From Aricia agestis (lineage: Eukaryota; Arthropoda; Insecta; Lepidoptera; Lycaenidae): a DNA stretch of 64,000 nucleotides. Location: contig NC_056407.1 of the NCBI RefSeq assembly GCF_905147365.1, positions 10,620,001-10,684,000 on the forward strand, given 5' to 3'. The notes below the pieces were generated by a model, which was given only the letters and a program-made list of their open reading frames with translations, did not search any database and was not told the DNA's origin. Position numbers and translations under genes: made by a program. This document shows positions 1-10,232 of this stretch, one piece after another (the first letter of the stretch is position 1; every line of letters starts with the position of its first letter).

Positions 1-26
1 CAAACTTTTTTCCTTCTCTCACTCAC

Positions 27-210
27 CAATAAGCTCGAAGTGCAGTGGATAGTCGAAGTCGGGGTCGGAGGCGCGCACTCTGTATATGACGGAGCCGACG
101 GCGGCGTCCGCCGGCACCAGCACCAGGCGCATCAGCGTGGCCGGGTCGAACACCGGCTCGCCCGCCACCGCCGCCGCGAGCGCCAACACCGCCAACACCC
201 GCCACGTCAT
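27..210 (-). CDS. Cadherin-family protein, first coding exon (signal peptide plus start of EC1)
   Basis: Minus-strand exon with an ATG at 210-208 and 61 full codons plus one base. Residues 1-17 form a signal peptide (MTWRVL, then an Ala/Val/Leu-rich core). The rest reads as the N-terminal part of a cadherin repeat: a hydrophobic strand (LVLVPAD), then AVGSVIYRVRASDPDFDYPL, matching the family pattern in which Gly-x-Val/Ile and A-x-D-x-D precede the next strand. The open frame runs into a consensus donor GTGAGT at 26-21, and the exon end is in phase 1. On the other side a pyrimidine-rich tract and CAG (acceptor AG at 213-212) lie one base before the ATG, so this is exon 2 or later and untranslated exon(s) lie at higher coordinates. 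The exon is far more GC-rich than its surroundings. The motif recalls the insect Cad86C/Cad87A type from memory; the exact paralogue is not established. The remaining exons lie left of the window. Confidence 0.85.
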
Positions 211-213
211 CCT

Positions 214-662
214 GGGGACAAAGAGCGTGTGGTTAGAATTTTACAGTGTATGGTAAAAAGGTATGTTAAAATTTTACAGTGGGTACCCAAGGGTTTTTAC
301 TTTTTACAAATGTTAGAATTAGTTTTTATGGAAGAAAGTCCTCTTTCCTCTGAGAATATAATATTATGAATTCTTGTAAAACTTTAAAATTCTGTAGTTC
401 TAGACACGCTGGCACTGTGTTGGGTAAAGTTCGAGCTTATAGAATTGGGTGGTCGTAATGACGCGACGGGGTGTAAGTATTCAATAATATTAAAATAGGT
501 ACAGTTATATTTGATCAGGTACAGTTATATTTGATCAAAATGAGAATTAAAGAAACTTAAATTGAATAAAAATATATTTCATCGTATACCTTACTAAGCA
601 GACTGACCAATAAATTAAAATCCCTGAATGCACTTAACATAATTTGAGAGCTTTATGTAATA
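214..662. other. Probable intron upstream of the cadherin start exon
   Basis: AT-rich sequence with no coding signal. It begins with the branch/pyrimidine region of the minus-strand acceptor (214-235 read on the minus strand). A 20-bp unit beginning AGGTACAGTT is duplicated in tandem at 497-536. Nothing else is recognisable. Confidence 0.5.
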
Positions 663-1347
663 CTAGCTGTTGCCCGCGACTTCGTCCGCGTGGACTTCAG
701 TTTATAGCGCGCGATGTCAACAAAATTGGTGTCAAAAGCTTTTATAAAAAACCCTGGTACCCCTTAAATCAATACAGCTGTGCAGTGTGCACACAATAGG
801 TATTTCATTTTTTTATATTAAACTTTATATTTTATACCAAATTTTAAAGCTTATTTAGCTCTCCAATTACACAACTTTACCCATAAACTATTTATCATTG
901 ATAGATTTAAGGTTACGTCACTGCACAGATAAAGTACTGAGTTATTTAATACCGTAGAATAGATATAACAATCGAAAAAAATCGAAACTTAAATGTAAGA
1001 TGATACCACGACTTATAGAAAGACTTTTGAGCAAGCGTCAGCGCGATGTAGAAGACGCACGGCGCCATCTATTATGAATTGTTGGAACTAACTTAATTTG
1101 AACAAATTTACGCATTTTCACCCCCTTACAACCCTTTTTTCCAGTAAAAAAGTAGCCTATGTCCTTTCTCAGGCTTTAGACTATCTGTATACAAAATTTC
1201 ATAACAATCGGTTCGGAAGTTTTGGCGTTTGGCGTGAAAGCGAGACTGACAGACAGACAGACAGACAGAGATACTTTTGGCGTTTTTCGTGAAAGCGAGA
1301 CTGACAGACAGACAGAGATACTTTCGCATTTATAATATTAGTATAGA
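663..1347 (-). mobile_element. Helitron-like element, copy A (minus strand)
   Basis: Read on the minus strand, it starts with TC followed by TATACTAATATTATAAATGCG-like sequence, passes through GTCT/CTGT repeats and ends with a hairpin (GCGGACGAAGTCGC core) and CAGCTAG before a T. TC start, hairpin and CTAG end without target duplication are Helitron hallmarks. It has no Rep/helicase coding sequence, so it is non-autonomous. Nearly identical copies lie at 13771-14465 and 15643-16404. Confidence 0.75.
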
Positions 1348-1586
1348 TTATGTGCACACTGCACAGCTGTTTTTGGGTATTTTGATTAATTAAGGGCCGC
1401 GCTATACCGGAATGGCGCTGCCATGCGAGGCGAGCACTTTCAGCGCTGCCATTCCGGTGTAGCGCGGCCCTAAGAGGGGTACCACTTACCAGGGTTTTAA
1501 AAAGTTTTTAAATTTGACACAAATTTTGTTGACACCGCGCGCTATAAACTAAAGTCCACGCAGACGATGTCGCGGGCAACAGCTAG
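1348..1586 (+). mobile_element. Inverted second Helitron 3' end attached to copy A
   Basis: This segment is the reverse complement of the terminal ~140 bp of the neighbouring Helitron (663-800), interrupted by a small MITE at 1394-1470, and ends in the same hairpin and CAGCTAG on the plus strand (CTAG 1583-1586). The composite 663-1586 therefore carries a Helitron 3' terminus at both outer edges in inverted orientation. Confidence 0.7.
1394..1470. mobile_element. 77-bp MITE, TAA target duplication (PIF/Harbinger-like)
   Basis: Terminal inverted repeats of about 23 bp with one mismatch (start GGGCCGCGCTATACCGGAAT, end complementary) are flanked by TAA on both sides (1391-1393, 1471-1473). A 3-bp TWA duplication is typical of Harbinger-type elements. 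It is present in copy C (16451-16536) and half-deleted in copy B (14512-14528). Confidence 0.7.
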
Positions 1587-2361
1587 TTATGAATAAAAAC
1601 AATATTATATAGTAAAGTAGGTATGATTAGTTCTGTTACAATAATAAAGTAAAAAATAAAACGCCATCTGTTTTCATATATTAGAATTAAAATGTTGATA
1701 TATTTTCTGGATGGAATATAGGCCAACACGGTACACTCGAACTCCTTTATTTTAGAGCGCCTTCTGTTGTCAACTTGTCACATATATTAGAAATGCAGTA
1801 GGAGTTCTATAAGATAAGATAGATTGATTATTATTATACCAAGTGATTATATTATTAAACATAATATTCTAACGTATTAAAAACTATAAACAAAAACATA
1901 CTAACTAGGTAATAAGTATGATTAGTTCTATGTTACAATAAAGTAAAAAATAAAACGCCATCTGTTGAATCGTATTAGAACTAAAATGTTCATTGCATCG
2001 ATATATTTCTGGATTTTTTATAATATTATACATAAAATATGTTTAAGATTTTTGAAATTTTATTTTAATAAACATCCAAGACCCAGGAACATTGAAAACT
2101 TTTTGTTCCGCCTGCGGGACTCGAACCCAGGACCCCCGGGATGAGCGCTGGCCACGCGCAATGCGAATTCATTTTCATCGATATTTTCATGGAAATAAGA
2201 TATTTTCCCACATCAAAATGTAGCCTATGTCCTTTCTCAGACTCTAGAATAACTGTGTACAAAATTTCATTGCAGTCGGTTCAGTAGTTTTGGCGTGAAA
2301 GCAAGACAGACAGACAGACAGACAGACAGAGATACTTTCGCATTTATAATATTAGTATGGA
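1587..2361 (-). mobile_element. Helitron-associated block with tRNA-like SINE segment, copy A
   Basis: The right end, read on the minus strand, is a second Helitron 5' end (TCCATACTAATATTATAAATG, then CTGT repeats). Inside, about 2087-2170, minus-strand sequence contains GTGGCCAGCGCTC and the near-perfect pol III B box GGTTCGAGTCC, i.e. a tRNA-derived SINE-like core. A 65-residue open frame here is a by-product of the repeat. The same segment recurs at 14640-14990, 15002-15592 and 16560-17247. Confidence 0.6.
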
Positions 2362-3415
2362 TTGGTCAATTATTATGACAGCTTCTAAGTTACCTTATTT
2401 GGTGTTTTTGACGACACAATCTGTCGATAAAGATACCAAATAAGGAACCTGCATCAGATCGATCATCAGTCTCATAAAGGAGTTTGTTTAATATTTTATG
2501 GATGACTAAAATATCTAATGATGTGATTGGCACACTAATAACAGTTTAATTGCACAAGTTATTAACTGAAGTAGCAGCTGGTCTGCGAAATACGTTCGTA
2601 GTTCACACGATTTATAAATGGAAATTGATTTTAGCTGGTCAGTAATTAAATGTCATTACGTTCAAATCATCATGTCGATCGTAAAATCACCATGAGTAAT
2701 AGCTGCAGACACTAACGTTTGTATTACTCGAATCGTTGAATCCTATCGATTGGAAACCAGCACCTCAATCTAGTATTTATATTATGCAACATTTTACAGT
2801 GCTCCAAAAGTGATAATGCGCATAGACATTTTAGTAATTTTTCGGCAACGGTCGTATTTCCCGAGCGACGATAGACGATATTGCATTTTCTAATTGCACT
2901 GCGTTTAAGATACATGTATTTGTCAAAGTTCGTCGTGATATTCCTGTAGTTTTTGTAACACGGTCATTATTCACGGTCACTCATCGCATTATTAATTTTG
3001 GAGTACTGTAACTGCTCTTTCATTCTTTGTTCGATCCAGTCTCAAATTTTAATCAAAATTAAAATTTTAATCATTTTAAACAACCGTTGCATACGTTGTT
3101 TTAACATTTCTTGAGAAAACTATTTTGCAGTTTAGTAGTAAAGTAATGAATTTTTATGTATTTAAGTTTTATAAAAATGTGTTTAGTCACTTAAATAATC
3201 CGTAGAAGCCCCGTGCCACAGGGGCTTAAAGGCTGATGAGTGGTGACAATATTACGGATGCAACAAGGAATAAACCGCATTATAATGTTGCACTAAAATT
3301 GTAAAATTATTGTATAGTTATATTTTGTAAGCATACGAATTTTGTCCTAGAGCAATTTTCTTATATTTTTCGACGTTTCGGCTGTTTTCCAACGGTCGTA
3401 TCTATGAACAGCTGT

Positions 3416-3583
3416 AGCTCTACCATGAGTTTAAAGCTAATAGTATTTCTTGATACTCGATACCGACTACGTAAATTTTTAGGATGGAAAAATTTACAGC
3501 GCCTCTAGCGGTTACTTGCGGAACTTAAATCGCCATACTAAACATTTACGTAGTTACGTAGCTTTACACTCATGGTAGAGTTA
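3416..3583. repeat. Decayed foldback/MITE-like inverted repeat
   Basis: The left arm near 3416-3437 (CTCTACCATGAGTTTAAAGC) is mirrored at 3561-3583 (GCTTTACACTCATGGTAGAG), and inner TACGTAAA / TTTACGTA blocks also pair. Target duplication is not clear, so the class is unknown. Confidence 0.45.
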
Positions 3584-4633
3584 CTGATACAGATGTCGAC
3601 TAAAGTTATTTGAAACTACCCAAATATACACCAATTATTATTTGCGTTCCAATCTACTTGTTCATCGTTATGAGTTATGTCATAGTTATATCTGTTATAT
3701 TATATTATAAATAAACTTATTACAGTAATTCTTCAATTAGCTAGAAAATAAAGCGGGTCGGGTGTAATCAATTGTGAATTACTCATATCAGGAATACCGC
3801 AGAAGGCAAGTTGCAAAAGAGAAAATTGTGTTATGAAATCGCTACGTAGTAGGCTCTGTTCACCAGGAAGCCACCACTTTATAGCTTTACAGGTAATAAC
3901 TTGACTTGAATTCAATTTTGTGCTGGCTCCAGCATTATGGCCGCTAATGTTTGCCTCGTGTAAAAATTGATACTTACGTTGATCAGCTAACGTCGGATCT
4001 AATTTGTATTAATATACACCTTTTAACTTACAAAATGGTGCGTCAGGTTTTGTAATACATAATTCTTCAAGACCCATAAGAGCACCGGTGATCGCGGCCA
4101 CAATAGAATACAATAGCATTTCCTGGAAACTGTGATCGAAGTATTAGGTTAAAATGTATTATTATATAGGAGAGTTTTCCTTAATCTTTATGTTAAAAAC
4201 AAATGCAGAAACACCAATTATTTAAGACAACAGCGATAGTAACTATTGATCTAAATGTTATTCGCATTTTGAAAGGCGTGACTATTTACCAATTATGTTT
4301 GTATTTCAACTTAGAAAGTAGGGACATTATTATTAACTACGTAATTACGATATTAAAATCTTAATTAACGGCTTGTTTTATGATTATCTTGACTTGACGT
4401 TGATCATAATTCTCAGTACTAAGCCGTAATTCATGTCAATGGCAAGTCAAAGATTAGGTAGAATATTTGAATTAATACCATATCGATACGTGCCATTTAT
4501 CTATTTAAAGTAAATTTAATTGGATCTAGTTAATTTTACATATTTATATCAAAGTGCATACATATTTTAATTGGAATCACAACATACAAACACTTAGTTA
4601 TTCCTAATTCGACCTCTGTTAGTTGGTCTATGA

Positions 4634-4647
4634 TGACTCATGAGTCA
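4634..4647. promoter_or_regulatory. Palindromic pair of AP-1/bZIP-type sites
   Basis: The 14-bp perfect palindrome TGACTCATGAGTCA joins two abutting TGA(C/G)TCA half-palindromes, the consensus bound by Jun/Fos-type bZIP factors. Its occurrence could be chance; function is inferred only from the motif. Confidence 0.3.
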
Positions 4648-4796
4648 GTCAGTGCAGAGATAAGAGAGTAGAGATTGGTTTAAGAACCAATGCAGGCAAT
4701 TAAGAAAATAAAGCATATTCCTCTGTGGTTGCCCTTAAGAGGATACACCAGGGGCTAGAGAAATGAAAAAAAAGTACGTGTAATATCTATAGCTGT

Positions 4797-5152
4797 CTTT
4801 TTTTTTATGATATAAGGGGGCAAACGAGCAAACGGGGCACCTGATGGAAAGCAACTTCCGTCGCCCATAGACACTCGCAGCATCAGAAGAGCTGCAGGTG
4901 CGTTGCCGGCCTTTTAATAGGGGATAGGGAAATATGAGAGGGTAGGGAATAGGGGAGGGTATGGAAGGGAATAGGGTAGGGGATTTGGCCTCCGGTAAAC
5001 TCACTCACTCGGCGAAACACAGCGCAAGCGCTGTTTCACGCCGGTTTTCTGTGAGAACGTGGTATTTCTCCGGTCGAGCCGGCCCATTCGTGCCGAAGCA
5101 TGGCTCTCCCACGTACAACGTGGGAGAGCCATGCTTCGTGGGAGAGCCATGT
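4797..5152 (-). mobile_element. SINE-like repeat S1, copy 1, with inverted head duplication
   Basis: On the minus strand the element runs from ACGTGGGAGAGCCATGCTTC through GCGTGAAACAGCGCTTGCGC, a variable CCCTACCCT-type pyrimidine block, CCGGCAACGCACCTGCAGCT and CATCAGGTGCCCCGTTTGCT to a terminal A-rich tail at 4797. Seven copies occur in the window. Here the head is followed by an inverted partial head (5118-5152); arms 5095-5114 and 5118-5137 are perfectly complementary around a 3-nt loop. Confidence 0.75.
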
Positions 5153-6242
5153 ACGTGTCTCCCTTACCTCAAGCCTATACCGCAGAACGCGATAGAGACA
5201 ACTGCAGAAAATCAACGATTCGTTGTCCCCTGATTCCTTCTCCAAAACTTAACCCATTTAGGTACTTTTTTCATTAAAGATTAAACAAAGGCTTGAGCTG
5301 TGTTCCTAGGTTTATTTTTTTTTTGTATAATCTAGCCAAATCTGTTTTCTGGATGTTTGAACACAGCGGAAAATCTGGCCATTTTTTTGGGTTTTTGAAC
5401 GTTCATATCTTATTTACTAATTAGATTATGAAAAAAAAAAAGAAAACATAGGGACATTGTATTAGTGGCCGTAGATATCCAGGACAAAAATTATAACTCT
5501 ACTAGCATTATCCAGGGAGGAAACAGGGGACAACGTTTGTATGGAAAAAAGGGCGGCGTGGACTCCTCTTAACAATTGACGTCGATAATGCATGCTACAA
5601 ACAGCTTTCATATCATAAAAAAATAATGTGAAATAATAATTACCATTATAATAATAATTCACCATGACCTTACATGGATAGGAGCTTTAAAACAGTGAAT
5701 CTTCTAGACTTGACATCCTCTTTCATCTCTTGCAGAATATGAAGCATATTACATTTCAAGCGTTCACCACCTCAGTTAATATTTCATGCAGATTAAAATT
5801 AATACGGTCCTACTACTTGCATTTTCCGGGCCAAAGGTTGAGAAACCCTGTCACGACTATGACTCCCCTGACACTTAAGGCATCACTTTAATGTGGTTTA
5901 ACATACAAACGTGCAATGGCTCATTGGCTCGGCCCGGATCGAATTCGCGACGGTCGGTTTCGCAAACAGAAGCACGACCGACTATTTCATAAATGAGAGG
6001 CAGGAAGCTTATGCGATAACGGTTTTGGGAGTGGTCACTACGTGTTTGGTAAACTTTAGCTTCTTGAATTGAATTCGTGGAAAAGCTGAGCTTACGGTTA
6101 ACTTTAGTTAGAGTATTGAACTAGATTGCGATATTCACTTATCCTAAAGCTCTACAAATTAACACAAAGACTTTTGATACAATGTTAAATACATTGACTT
6201 AATCAAGTATATTAGTAGCTAAGGAATCAAAATATAGTTGAT
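5153..6242. other. Non-coding DNA, no gene recognised
   Basis: AT-rich sequence with no supportable exon, RNA gene or repeat family member. Confidence 0.4.
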
Positions 6243-6245
6243 TAA

Positions 6246-6350
6246 GGGCCTGTTTCACCACTTAACTTGACAGATCAAGAATGGAGAATCTGTCAAAAAA
6301 GTTGTGAATAGCCTATTCGGCACTTTATCAGAAAGCGGTGAAACAGGCCC
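6246..6350. mobile_element. 105-bp MITE, TAA target duplication
   Basis: The ends GGGCCTGTTTCACC and GGTGAAACAGGCCC are perfect inverted repeats flanked by TAA (6243-6245 and 6351-6353). Harbinger-like by TSD size; no transposase. A related left end occurs at 28122-28180. Confidence 0.75.
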
Positions 6351-6442
6351 TAAGTATTCTATTTCGTTAGGAATACAGCAGCAAATAATATTCCCCTTGC
6401 AATGTGCGAACATGCATACGTTATTGTTATCTTAGATAGAAA

Positions 6443-7260
6443 ATGTTCGAGGAAGGCGCTTGCATTATAACATCCTGCAAATGCGAGTTACTGCTTTATC
6501 TGCTTTCTGCAGTCGCGACGTTGTTGTTGTGTCTTCTGCATAGTTGGCTACTGCAATATTGCTCTGAGCTTGCAGCCAAATTATCATCGCTTTTGCAGGT
6601 TGGATTACCACGTTGGATCAACAAATTGAAATGTTGCTTTCAAGTTTGGGTAAGAACAGTGCAGACTGTAGTCTGATCACATGATGGTCTGATAATAAAG
6701 ACGATTTATACATCGAGCAGGCCTGTAAAAAGTCTGTTCAGCATCTGAGCAAGTTTGATATCGAAGACACGACCGAGTCTGCTCATGTATAATATGTATA
6801 CTGCAATTTCTACCTTCAACAGTTGCAGGCTGATGTCGCCTGTAGGTGTGCAAGTAACCAAACAAGTTTACAGTCCAAGCCTTGAAACTCGAGCTAGTGC
6901 AATAGCGTTCCCAGTAGAGTCCAGTCGAAATAAAATGTTTGACTAAAGCCGAAGCCGATAATTGGTTAGCACCATTACCTTGGGGGAAACCAAAATAAAG
7001 GACTATTTATTATTAAAATAAAATAAACAAGTTTTTATTATGATGGCTTGGAAACTTTTTGGACGTTTGTATTTACTTTGTAAGATAAAAAGATTATTGT
7101 AAAATATTGTATTTGAAAATTATTCATGTTAGTTCGTTTTCTACTTTCTAGGAATGGACTTTCGGCGAGTTGCCGGCTTCAGTTATAACGTTGGCCGAAG
7201 CCGAAATTGAAGCCGCGCTCTCCTTCGGCCAAATACAAACCTAGGCAATTGCATATTTTA
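6443..7260. other. Unassigned stretch with coding-like composition
   Basis: This stretch is richer in GC and in CTGCA/TGCA words than its surroundings. The plus strand carries an open frame 6443-6676 (77 codons) with a strongly hydrophobic, Leu-rich segment; the minus strand has an open frame 6677-6865 (62 codons). Neither resembles a family I recognise. At 7150-7245 there are short GCCGAAGCCGAA / TTCGGCC repeats. It may be a degraded transposon or low-complexity DNA. No splice structure is convincing. Confidence 0.25.
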
Positions 7261-7328
7261 AGTCTTCCGGTTACTTGCATGAGACATTATATTAAAAACA
7301 AAATTCGATGGCATCGAAATAGAACTTT

Positions 7329-7646
7329 ACGTGGGAGAGCCATCCTTCGGCACGAATGGGCCGGCTCGACCGGAGAAATACCACGTTCTCACAGAAAACC
7401 GGCGTGAAACAGCGCTTGCGCTGTGTTTCGCCGAGTGAGTGAGTTTACCGGAGGCCCAATCCCCTACCCTATTCCCTTCCCTACCCTCCCCTCCCATCCC
7501 TACCCTCTTCTATTACCCTATTCCCTTTTAAAAAGCCGGCAACGCACCTGTAGCTCTTCTGCTGCTGCGAGTGTCCATGGGCGACAGAAGTTGCTTTCCA
7601 TCAGGTGACCCGTTTGCTCGTTTGCCCCCTTATCACATAAAAAAAG
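7329..7646 (+). mobile_element. SINE-like repeat S1, copy 2 (full length)
   Basis: Full head (ACGTGGGAGAGCCATCCTTC), middle GCGTGAAACAGCG, pyrimidine block and terminal CCCCCTTAT followed by A-rich tail. It belongs to the same family as the copies at 4797, 20787, 25486, 28193, 37606 and 39895. Confidence 0.8.
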
Positions 7647-8181
7647 AACTATGTTCAAAGCATTTATTGACTTCCTATGATAAACGTAACACTTAACGTA
7701 ATGATTATGTTCTCTTATATACCTCGCTGGCGGAAATATTAAAGTTATATTACCTATCTATGCAAATTCATATAAGAAATAAGTGGGAGATAATTGAAAA
7801 TATTTTATAGTCAGTATAAACTTGTAATTTATATGGGCCGCTTTTTCCTTGTGTACCTAGGAGTTATTGGTTTCATTTGCAGTTACGTTAAGTGCAATTA
7901 TTTATGTTTACAGTTTCTGAGACGTAAGTCAAGTTGCATTTGATAATTTTGATGAAGTTAAAAAACAACAAAATCTGGAATTAGACATAACGCTTCGATA
8001 AGTGACAAATTGGCGCTTTCGGCTATGTGAAGTCCTATACGGTTTTATTTTTTAATTCTACTGCTGAAACTATCGAATGCAAGTTGACTAAAGTGGTTGT
8101 GTTAAAATTTATTATTTAATCATAACTTTTCGACTAAGTATATAAGAAAAAAATTGTATCGATACTCAGATGCCAGACTAA

Positions 8182-8329
8182 GGATCTCCCACCAGAGATG
8201 TGTTGCGAGGAATGTGTGTTTAAGATCCAATCCAATAGCATCGCCACCCTGAGCGATGTCATCAGGAAGCGATTCTATTGGTTCTCAAAAACACAGTCCT
8301 CGCAACACATCTCTGGTGGAAACGCATCC
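8182..8329. mobile_element. 148-bp MITE, TAA target duplication
   Basis: Long inverted repeats: the left contains CACCAGAGATGTGTTGCGAG and the right the complement CTCGCAACACATCTCTGGTG, with outer ends GGATC / GCATCC. TAA flanks at 8179-8181 and 8330-8332. A second MITE starts only 30 bp downstream. Confidence 0.75.
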
Positions 8330-8359
8330 TAATACTGCCGACTAATAAAGTTTTTCTTA

Positions 8360-8666
8360 GGCAGTGTTCAAATCAAACAGACTGTAAGCCGACGAATGTG
8401 AGCAGGCTCACTGTGAGCCCTAGTGTAAATGTGAAAATAAACGGTATATATTTTTCGTTCACAGTATGCTGACTATACGCTATAGCGGACGTAGCTACGT
8501 AGTGACGTGCTGTAATCGGCCGCCGAATGTCAGCGTCTACGTATAGCGTAATAGCATATTGTCGGTTAGATGTGAATGAAAAAGTGAATATGTATGGAAA
8601 TACAATAAACTGCGTAACGTTCGCTCACTTTCGGCACCTGACATTCAGTTTGGTTTGAACACGGCC
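8360..8666. mobile_element. 307-bp MITE, TTA target duplication
   Basis: The ends GGCAGTGTTCAAATCAAAC and GTTTGGTTTGAACACGGCC are inverted repeats (19 bp, two mismatches) flanked by TTA (8357-8359, 8667-8669). The interior has further inverted words (TATACGCTATA / TATAGCG). No transposase coding sequence. Confidence 0.7.
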
Positions 8667-9186
8667 TTAGGTGCACGTACGCGATGCATAAAGGGATCAA
8701 TGTCATATTGTCGATTAGTGGCACTTAAAAGCCATTTACTCGCGTCTAATGCACCAAGCATTTAATCCACTGCCTGAGAAAAAGAAACAGGATGATGGAT
8801 TATCATCTATGTAAAGTTATAGTATCCATGAGGCTATAATAACCTATAACAAAATTATGTATGATTAGTTCCGAAAGTTTCTTTCTATTTTTGGGTTTCC
8901 GCATAAGACTGAAATTATAATTTCAACTACCGTTGCAGCAGCACCGAAATAATCATTTCCTGCTATCAATACATCAAAATAATAAACCAAAATATTGGCT
9001 CATGTTTTGTTATCTATGGCTGTCTATAGCATGCACGATTAATGTCGATCGTATACAATCAAATAATGCCTCCCATGGTATTTAGTCAAATTGTATTCGA
9101 TTGTTTCAACAGTGAAATTAGACTTAAAAACATAAAGTATAATTAGCGATACGTTAACGTTATGTTTCATACTGTATACTATTTAA

Positions 9187-9506
9187 CACAGAAATAAATC
9201 AAGATAGAACGGCTAAGCGGGTGGAGTACGCGTGTTTCAATCTTGCACAAGTGAGCAAGATTTGTTGAACGTTCATTTTGTCAGCGCGCACACCTCGACT
9301 TGATTACACCGGACGGGTTGTGCAAAAATGCCTCATTGTGCAGTGTCTAATTGTAAAAACAGAAGTACGAAAGTGAATCGGTCAAAAGGAGGTATTTCTT
9401 ACCACAGGTAAGTTGTTTGTTCTAACTAAATGCAAAGCAAAAATTGACACGATCGACTCCTTAGCAACGCACGCGCGTCGCCGTTCTATCTTGATTTATT
9501 TCTGTG
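9187..9506 (+). mobile_element. P-element-like non-autonomous DNA transposon, 320 bp
   Basis: Perfect 27-bp terminal inverted repeats (CACAGAAATAAATCAAGATA at the left, its complement at the right ending 9506) are flanked by an 8-bp direct repeat CTATTTAA (9179-9186 and 9507-9514). CA...TG termini, ~30-bp TIRs and an 8-bp duplication are the signature of P elements. Inside is a short exon with the start of a THAP zinc-finger domain, the DNA-binding domain of P transposases (separate entry). The rest of the transposase is missing, so this is an internal-deletion derivative. Confidence 0.85.
9328..9407 (+). pseudogene. THAP-domain first exon of a P-type transposase, isolated
   Basis: ATG at 9328 opens a frame starting MPHCAVSNCKNR, then a Lys/Arg/Ser-rich stretch ending in ISYH, and stops at a consensus donor GTAAGT (9408-9413) after 26 codons plus two bases. 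THAP domains start with a short Met-Pro lead and C-x(2-4)-C, followed later by C-x2-H; here the first pair is C-x4-C (residues 4 and 9). The ISYHR end matches the usual position of a conserved [IV]-[ST]-[FY]-H-[RK] step before exon 2. The second zinc pair and catalytic region are absent. ATG, frame and donor are intact, so splicing to a downstream host acceptor is possible but unproven. Confidence 0.75.
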
Positions 9507-9557
9507 CTATTTAATTTCCGATTGCGCTGTCTTTCTTGAATGCAAGTTGACACATAA

Positions 9558-9762
9558 TCCATACTAATATTATAAATGCGAAAGTGTGTCTTTTTGTCTG
9601 TTACCTCTTCACGCCTAAACCGCTAAACCGATTTTGCTGAAATTAGGTGTAGAGATACTTTGAGTTCGAGGAAAGGACATAGAATACTTTTCATCCCGGA
9701 AAAATGTACGGTTCCCGCGCGATAAACTTTGGCGCAACGGAGATGCGGGCGTCATATTATAG
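9558..9762 (+). mobile_element. Helitron-like element (Lep1-type), plus strand
   Basis: Starts TCCATACTAATATTATAAAT, then GTCTG repeats, TTACCTCTTCACGCC, AACCGATTTTGCTGAAATT and GGAAAGGACATAG, and ends GGCGCAACGGAGATGCGGGC with a degraded terminus. Matches many copies elsewhere in the window. The name Lep1 is from memory of a lepidopteran Helitron-like family. Confidence 0.7.
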
Positions 9763-10232
9763 TTATCTATATTTGTCCATTATTGGCCTACATGTAGAGG
9801 CTATACAATGTGCCGGGATCCCCCTCGTAATGAACCAATAGAAATGTTGGAACTTGGAGTGACATTTATCGCCGGCGCTCCACCGCAAACATTGCGGCCG
9901 CAAATTGCTCCGAAACCACTAATAAAGTAGGGTCGACCGCTCAACACCTTGTGATATCTCTTTATTCGATTTTTACCCGAAAAAGGGTTAGATTTAGTTT
10001 TTTTTTTGTTCTATGCAGATTTTTTTTCACTAGGGTAACGCTTTAGAATAGAATCTAATTATGATTTTAAAAAATAATAATTAAGAAAATCATTATTTGC
10101 CAAACATTTTATTTACATAAGTACATTAAATATTCCGTATATTTGATGTAGGTATGTAAATAAGACGGCCAACATTATCTGAATGTAATCAAACTATCAT
10201 AAAAAGTTTGCCAAAACATCTATACACATCTA

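Larger units (their letters stand above)
2362..4796. other. Non-coding DNA, no gene recognised
   Basis: AT-rich sequence without credible exons. It contains a decayed inverted repeat (3416-3583) and a double AP-1-like palindrome (4634-4647), listed separately. No conserved protein motif was seen in any frame. Confidence 0.45.

Noticed and set aside
40..369. 109-codon plus-strand open frame over the left edge
   Set aside because: It is the antisense shadow of the cadherin exon, extended into the adjacent intron.
2065..2262. 65-codon minus-strand frame repeated almost identically at 14677, 15275 and 16950
   Set aside because: It is read through a tRNA-like SINE and Helitron 5' end; identity reflects recent block duplication, not protein conservation.
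2301..2330. Regular CAGACAGA / CTGTCTGT arrays resembling a short-spaced repeat array
   Set aside because: Simple 4-bp microsatellites inside Helitron ends, without spacers; not a CRISPR-type array.
4961..5277. Open frames of 69-90 codons on both strands
   Set aside because: They lie inside the S1 SINE-like repeat and recur in its other copies.
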